Source of the DNA: Micromonospora chaiyaphumensis
GTDB taxonomy: Bacteria > Actinomycetota > Actinomycetes > Mycobacteriales > Micromonosporaceae
DNA: 64,000 bases
Reading direction: 5' to 3'
NCBI RefSeq assembly: GCF_900091435.1
Contig: NZ_FMCS01000009.1
Span: 248,001-312,000 of the forward strand
In this document: in pieces, positions 59,858-64,000 of the stretch
Layout: every line of letters starts with the position of its first letter
Position numbering within the stretch: the stretch's first letter is position 1
Notes under the pieces: generated by a model
Seen by the model: only the letters and a program-made list of their open reading frames with translations
The model's database searches: none
What the model was told of the DNA's origin: nothing
Program-made: the position numbers and the translations under genes

Positions 59858-59917
59858 GGCCGGCCGTCCACCGCGTCACCCACCGCCGGCCGCCCGCCGG
59901 ATGCCATGATCCCAGGG

Positions 59918-61915
59918 ATGACCGCCGGGGTACGCCAGGAGCCACGCGAGGCCACCCGCCCGCGTACGCCCCGGCGTACCCGGCTGCCGGCACTGCTCGC
60001 CCTGCTGGCCGGGCTCGCCGGGGTCGGCTACCGGCTGGCGCTGCTGCTCGCCGACGTGCCGCCCGGAAACAGCGACGAGGCGACCATGGGGCTGGCCGCC
60101 CTGCACATCGCCCGCGGCGAGGACTTCCCCGTCTGGTTCTACGGGCAGGCCTACATGGGCACGCTGGAGGCGTACCTGGCCGCGCCACTGGTCGCCCTGG
60201 CCGGGCCGTCGGTGCTGGTCCTGCGGCTGCCCACCCTCGCCCTGTACGCCCTCTTCCTCGCCCTGTCCTGGCGGCTCACCCGCCGGCTCGGCGGCGACCG
60301 CTGGTACGCCCTGCTGGTCGTCGCCGTGCTCGCGCTCGGCTCCGACCGGGTGCTCAAGAACCAGCTCATCGCGGGGGGCGGCTACCCGGAACTGAACCCG
60401 GGCGGGGTGGCGGTGGCGCTGCTCACCGTGGGGCTGTGCGCGGGCGGCTCGCGAGGGCTCTCCCGCCGGGCGGTCGTGGATGGGCCGGCGGCGCGGCTCG
60501 CTCTGCCGCCGGGCGGGTCCGAGCCGGCTGCGCGCCTTCCTGTTCGGGCGGGAGCGTCCGGGCTGGCGCGGTGGGCGGCCTGGGGGCTGGTTGCCGGGTT
60601 GCTGCTCTGGGTCGATCCACTGATCCTGCCGTTCGTGCTGGCGCTCGGCGCGGTGCTGGTGCTGTGGCGCCGGCGAGAGCTGGTCGGGCGCGCCGGGGCA
60701 GCCCTGGCGGGAGGGCTGCTGCTGGGCGCGGCGCCGATGCTGCTGGACAGCCTCCGGCACGGCCGCGACCCGCTCGCCGCCGTGCTGACCGCCAGCGGCG
60801 CCGATGCCGCGGCGAGCTGGGGCGAGCGCCTGCACGGCGGGCTGGTCCTCGGGCCGCCGCTGGCCATGGGCTTCTGCTCCCCCGGCCACTGCGCCGGGTG
60901 GCAGCTCTGGTGGGCGCCCACGTTCCTCGTCCTGCTGCTGCTCGCGGCGATCGCCGCCTGGCGCACCCTCCGCCGACCCGCGCCGCCCGTGTCGCCTGCC
61001 GCGCCGGAAGCGGCGTCCGTCGCGTCCGCGGATCTTGGAGAGTTTCCGTTCGCTGCGAACGACAAATCTCCAAGATCTGGCGGTGGTCCCGCTGACGTGC
61101 CGGGCGAATGGGCGTCTGCGGCCGTGCGGCTGGCGCTGCTCGCCGCGGCGGCGGCGGTGCTGGCGGCGTATGCGCTGAGCAACGCCGCCGGGCGGGCCCC
61201 GATGGAGAGCGCCCGTTACCTCTCGGTGCTCGCGGTCGCCATGCCAGCCCTGCTCTGGCCCCTCTGGTCCGCTGCCCGCCGGGCCGGCCTGTGGCCCCGC
61301 CCCGCCAAGCCCTACCAGCCGGGCGAGCCGGCGGGGACCGGCCGAGCCGGCCACCACCTCGGCGACCTCGCGGGATCCGACCCGGCCGGCCAGCACCTCG
61401 GCGAGCTGGCGGGATCCGACCGGCCCGGATACCGCCACGTCGGCGATCCGGAGTCGATCATCCCGAGCGCGGGCGGCCGGAAGCGGATCCGGGCGGCCGG
61501 GGTGACGGCGGTCGCCGTACTGGCGGGGATGCTGGGGACCGGGGCGGTCGCCACGGCGGGCGCGGTCGGGACCGTGCCGGCCACCCACGCGGAGGCCGAA
61601 CGGCACCGGATACTCGTCGACGCCCTCGGCGACCTGAACCTGCGCCACGTCCGCGCCGGCTACTGGACCTGCAACCGCCTCGCCTTCGCCAGCGGCGAGG
61701 AGGTGCGCTGCGCGGTGGTCGACGACGAGCTGCGCCCCGGGTTCGACCGGCTGCCGGAATACCGGCGGGCGGTGGACGCCGACCCGGGCGCGGCCTGGGT
61801 GGCCCCGGCCGGGTCGCCGCTGGCCGCCCGGCTGGACGGGCGGCTCGGACCCGGCCCGGACGGGCTGAGGGTGGTCGACGTCCCGGGCTGGCGGATCTAC
61901 CTGCCCCGCCGCTGA
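59918..61915 (+). CDS. Membrane glycosyltransferase-like protein (GT39/ArnT-like)
   Basis: A 665-residue polytopic protein with a GT-C/GT39-like start: the acidic loop NSDEATMGLAALHIARGEDF after the first helix. About ten helices follow and an outer C-terminal domain (RAGYWTCNRLAFASGEEVRC). The cytosolic loops are unusual: a family B palindromic repeat is inserted in frame near residue 372, and a 13-residue tandem repeat (GHHLGDLAGSDPA) lies near residue 480. ATG 59918 is preferred because CATGAT ends 7 nt upstream; ATG 59906 adds four residues. The end overlaps the convergent LuxR gene by 19 bases. Confidence 0.78.
   Translation: MTAGVRQEPREATRPRTPRRTRLPALLALLAGLAGVGYRLALLLADVPPGNSDEATMGLAALHIARGEDFPVWFYGQAYMGTLEAYLAAPLVALAGPSVLVLRLPTLALYALFLALSWRLTRRLGGDRWYALLVVAVLALGSDRVLKNQLIAGGGYPELNPGGVAVALLTVGLCAGGSRGLSRRAVVDGPAARLALPPGGSEPAARLPVRAGASGLARWAAWGLVAGLLLWVDPLILPFVLALGAVLVLWRRRELVGRAGAALAGGLLLGAAPMLLDSLRHGRDPLAAVLTASGADAAASWGERLHGGLVLGPPLAMGFCSPGHCAGWQLWWAPTFLVLLLLAAIAAWRTLRRPAPPVSPAAPEAASVASADLGEFPFAANDKSPRSGGGPADVPGEWASAAVRLALLAAAAAVLAAYALSNAAGRAPMESARYLSVLAVAMPALLWPLWSAARRAGLWPRPAKPYQPGEPAGTGRAGHHLGDLAGSDPAGQHLGELAGSDRPGYRHVGDPESIIPSAGGRKRIRAAGVTAVAVLAGMLGTGAVATAGAVGTVPATHAEAERHRILVDALGDLNLRHVRAGYWTCNRLAFASGEEVRCAVVDDELRPGFDRLPEYRRAVDADPGAAWVAPAGSPLAARLDGRLGPGPDGLRVVDVPGWRIYLPRR
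61031..61077. repeat. Palindromic repeat family B, copy 2, inside a coding sequence
   Basis: Arms GATCTTGGAGAGTT (from 61031) and AAATCTCCAAGATC (to 61077) enclose CCGTTCGCTGCGAACG, itself a small inverted repeat. It matches 8323-8365 in arms and core. Within the gene it is read through as DLGEFPFAANDKSPRS without breaking the frame. Confidence 0.82.
61349..61426 (+). repeat. 39-bp coding tandem repeat
   Basis: Two 39-bp units encode GHHLGDLAGSDPA and GQHLGELAGSDRP; a third, worn unit (GYRHVGDPESIIP) follows. It lies in a hydrophilic loop of the membrane protein. Confidence 0.8.
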
Positions 61916-64000
61916 GCCGGCGTGGCGGGTGGCGCCGGTTCGAGCAGGCCGAGGCGGTACGCCAGGGCGGCGGCCTCCACCCGGTTGGTCACGTCCAGCT
62001 TGGCGATGATCCGGGACACGTGCACGCTCGCCGTCTTCGGCGAGATGAAGAGCTGCTCGGCGATCCGGCTGTTGCTGTGCCCCTCGGCGACCAGCCGGAG
62101 GACCTCCTGCTCCCGGCTGGTGAGCAGGTCCGGACCGGGCCGGCCGGTGCCGCGCAGCCCGACCCGCCGGGCCAGGGTGGCGGCCTGCTCGCCCAGCGGG
62201 GCGGCGCCGAGCCGGGTGGCGATGTCGGCGGCCTCGCGGACGGCGTCGGCGACCTCGTCCCGCTCGCCGGCCGCCGCGGCGGCCTCGGCCAGCGCGAGCA
62301 GCGCCCGGCCCAGCGGATACGGCTGCCCGACCGCGCGCCACCGCGCGACCGCCGCCCGCCAGGCCGGCAGCGCCGCACCCGAGGCGGGACCGCCTCCGGA
62401 GGACGGACCGGTCGCGGGACCGATGCCGGTGAGGATCGCGGTGACCTGGGCGGCGTAGGCCTCCTCCGCCGGATAGCGGGCGGGAAGCGCGGCGGCCACC
62501 GCGGACGCCTCGGCGGCCAGCCCGGCGTCACCCACCAGCGCGGCGGCGCGGGCGACCGCGCTGACCACGGGCCAGGCCTCCCGGGGCAGGTCGACCAGGC
62601 GCTCGTCGGCCAGGGCGGCCCGGCTCGCGGCGAGCGCGTCCACCTTGTCGTCCGCCGCCAGGGCGGCCTCGATGCGCAGCTCGCGCAGCGGCAGCCGGTG
62701 GTTCGGCCAGAGGTAGGGCCGGGCCAGGAAGGCCAGCGCCCGGCCGACCAGCTCGTCGGCGGCGGGATGCGCCCGGGCCAGCCGCAGCCCCGCCCGGAGC
62801 TGGAGCCAGTGCAGCCCGGAGACGCCGGGCGGGTCGATGCGGGCGGCCTCCGCGCACGCCGCGTCGGCCTCGTCCCAGCGGCCGAGCGCGATGAGCGCCT
62901 CGGCCCGGTTCGACAGCAGGTACGCCCCGGTCGAGCGGCTGATCCCGACCCGGCGCGCCTCGCTCACCCCGGCCGCGGCGGCCTCCTCACTCTCGGCGTA
63001 GCGGCCCAGTTCGTAGAGCACGTCGGAGAGGTAGACCAGGGCGCTGACCAGCGCCGGGGCGTTGCCGGTGGCCCGGGCGAGGGCCTCGGCCCGGCGCAGC
63101 TCGGACAGGCCCAGGTCGGGTGCCTTGTCGGTGCGGCAGAGCAGGGCGATCCGGGTGGGCAGCAGGGCGACGTCCTCGCCGATCGCCTCCGCCGCGGCCA
63201 TCGCCTCGTCGGCCACCGAGGCGGCCTGCTCGGGGTCGATCTTGACCAGGTGGGCCGCGATGTCGGCGAGCAGCCGCACCCGCTCCGGCGTGTCCGCCAC
63301 CCCGGCCGCCAGCCGGTACGCCTCGCGTACCTCGGCGGTGCCGTCGCTCTTGCCGAGCAGGGCGAGGTGCCGGCCGCGCCGGTAGAGCAGGCCGGCGGCG
63401 CGCAGCGGCTCGGCGGCGGTGTCCACCTCGGCCAGCCCGGCGCGGGTCAGGGTGAGCGCCCGGTTGTAGTCCCCCGCCGTGGTGGCCGCGGCCAGGGTCT
63501 CCTCCAGCACGCGCAGGTGGTCCATGCCGAGGCGGTCGGCGGCGTCGGGCACCAGCTCCCACAGTTCGAGGACCCGTTCCAGCAGCCGGCTCTGCTCGGC
63601 GTACGCGTAGCGGTCGGCGGCGGCAGCGGCGGCGGTCCGGGCGGCGATGAGGGCGCGCGGGTGGTCGTGTGCCGCGTACCAGTGGTGGGCGATCTCGGCC
63701 GGGGCGCGACCGGCGGCCACCAGGTGCGGCTGCGCCTCGATGGCGGCGGCGTACCGGGCGTGCAGCCGGGCGTGCTCACCCGGGAGCAGGTCGTCGTGGA
63801 CGGCCTCGCGCACCAGCGCGTGCCGGAACTCGTAGTCGCCGTCCGGGTCGGCCACCACGAGCTGGCCGGCCACGGCGGCGCGCAGCGCGTCCTCCAGCTC
63901 GGCCTCGGGCAGGCCGGCCACCTCGGCGAGGAGCTGGTGGGCGAAGCGGGTGCCGCCGGCGGCGGCGATCCGCAGCACCCGCTGGGCCGGCTCGGGCAGC
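61897..64000 (-). CDS. LuxR-family regulator with large ATPase/TPR region, 5' end beyond window
   Basis: About 700 C-terminal residues of a LAL-type (large ATP-binding LuxR) regulator are visible; the frame continues past base 64000, so the ATPase N-terminus is missing. The middle is a long array of TPR-like helices (AEALIALGRWDEADAACAEA). The C-terminal 65 residues are the LuxR HTH: LLTSREQEVLRLVAEGHSNS, RIAEQLFISPKTASVHVSRI. Such proteins often activate pathway-specific genes, and their targets are unknown here. An in-frame GTG at 63978 is only an internal codon. It overlaps the convergent glycosyltransferase gene by 19 bases. Confidence 0.88.
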   Translation of the reverse strand, partial: LPEPAQRVLRIAAAGGTRFAHQLLAEVAGLPEAELEDALRAAVAGQLVVADPDGDYEFRHALVREAVHDDLLPGEHARLHARYAAAIEAQPHLVAAGRAPAEIAHHWYAAHDHPRALIAARTAAAAAADRYAYAEQSRLLERVLELWELVPDAADRLGMDHLRVLEETLAAATTAGDYNRALTLTRAGLAEVDTAAEPLRAAGLLYRRGRHLALLGKSDGTAEVREAYRLAAGVADTPERVRLLADIAAHLVKIDPEQAASVADEAMAAAEAIGEDVALLPTRIALLCRTDKAPDLGLSELRRAEALARATGNAPALVSALVYLSDVLYELGRYAESEEAAAAGVSEARRVGISRSTGAYLLSNRAEALIALGRWDEADAACAEAARIDPPGVSGLHWLQLRAGLRLARAHPAADELVGRALAFLARPYLWPNHRLPLRELRIEAALAADDKVDALAASRAALADERLVDLPREAWPVVSAVARAAALVGDAGLAAEASAVAAALPARYPAEEAYAAQVTAILTGIGPATGPSSGGGPASGAALPAWRAAVARWRAVGQPYPLGRALLALAEAAAAAGERDEVADAVREAADIATRLGAAPLGEQAATLARRVGLRGTGRPGPDLLTSREQEVLRLVAEGHSNSRIAEQLFISPKTASVHVSRIIAKLDVTNRVEAAALAYRLGLLEPAPPATPAQRRGR

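Overview
The window is a high-GC actinomycete chromosome segment, most likely from the Micromonosporaceae (Micromonospora or a close relative). This rests on the very high GC, frequent GTG starts, the diheme actinobacterial QcrC, the three-helix QcrA, AdoK-type adenosine kinase and DUF3043. No tRNA, rRNA, CRISPR array, IS element or prophage was seen. The family-level placement is inference.

The backbone follows, from memory, the M. tuberculosis order Rv2192c-Rv2218. In order it carries: the bcc menaquinol:cytochrome c reductase and oxidase subunit III (qcrB-qcrA-qcrC-ctaE), a CtaG-like assembly factor, trpD, oxidase subunits IV and II (ctaF, ctaC), adoK, an ErpA/HesB Fe-S carrier, glycerate kinase, DUF3043, cobalamin nucleotide-loop genes (a CobU-CobT fusion and cobS), gcvT, pepA, lpdA, the 2-oxoacid dehydrogenase E2 (sucB), a TIGR01777 epimerase, lipB and lipA. 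The theme is aerobic respiration plus lipoate-dependent metabolism: LipB and LipA make the cofactor used by E2 and the glycine cleavage system, and Lpd reoxidises it.

Cargo sits between the backbone genes. 10.1-11.5 kb: cysteine desulfurase coupled to a TusA protein. 15.0-17.8 kb: nadA and murA. 18.5-20.3 kb: azlCD with a divergent XRE-cupin regulator. 20.3-22.9 kb: a three-gene ABC-2 exporter. 23.1-28.9 kb: a 1932-residue low-complexity protein with a C-terminal WG-repeat domain. 28.9-33.2 kb: aldo/keto reductase, M50 protease and membrane Ser/Thr kinase. 44.3-49.8 kb: SDR, LtrA, hemerythrin, aldo/keto reductase, flavin monooxygenase and DinB. 50.9-54.1 kb: secreted esterase and GT-C-like membrane protein. 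54.8-58.7 kb: glyoxalase, nadE, FUSC and aspS. The window ends in a second membrane glycosyltransferase-like gene and a truncated LuxR-type regulator.

The most notable signals are: (1) a T-box riboswitch with a GAC (Asp) specifier before an archaeal-type aspS; (2) two families of palindromic repeats, one copy of which lies in frame inside a membrane-protein gene; (3) the giant repeat-built WG protein; (4) TANNNT -10 boxes placed 6-8 nt before many start codons, indicating widespread leaderless transcription.
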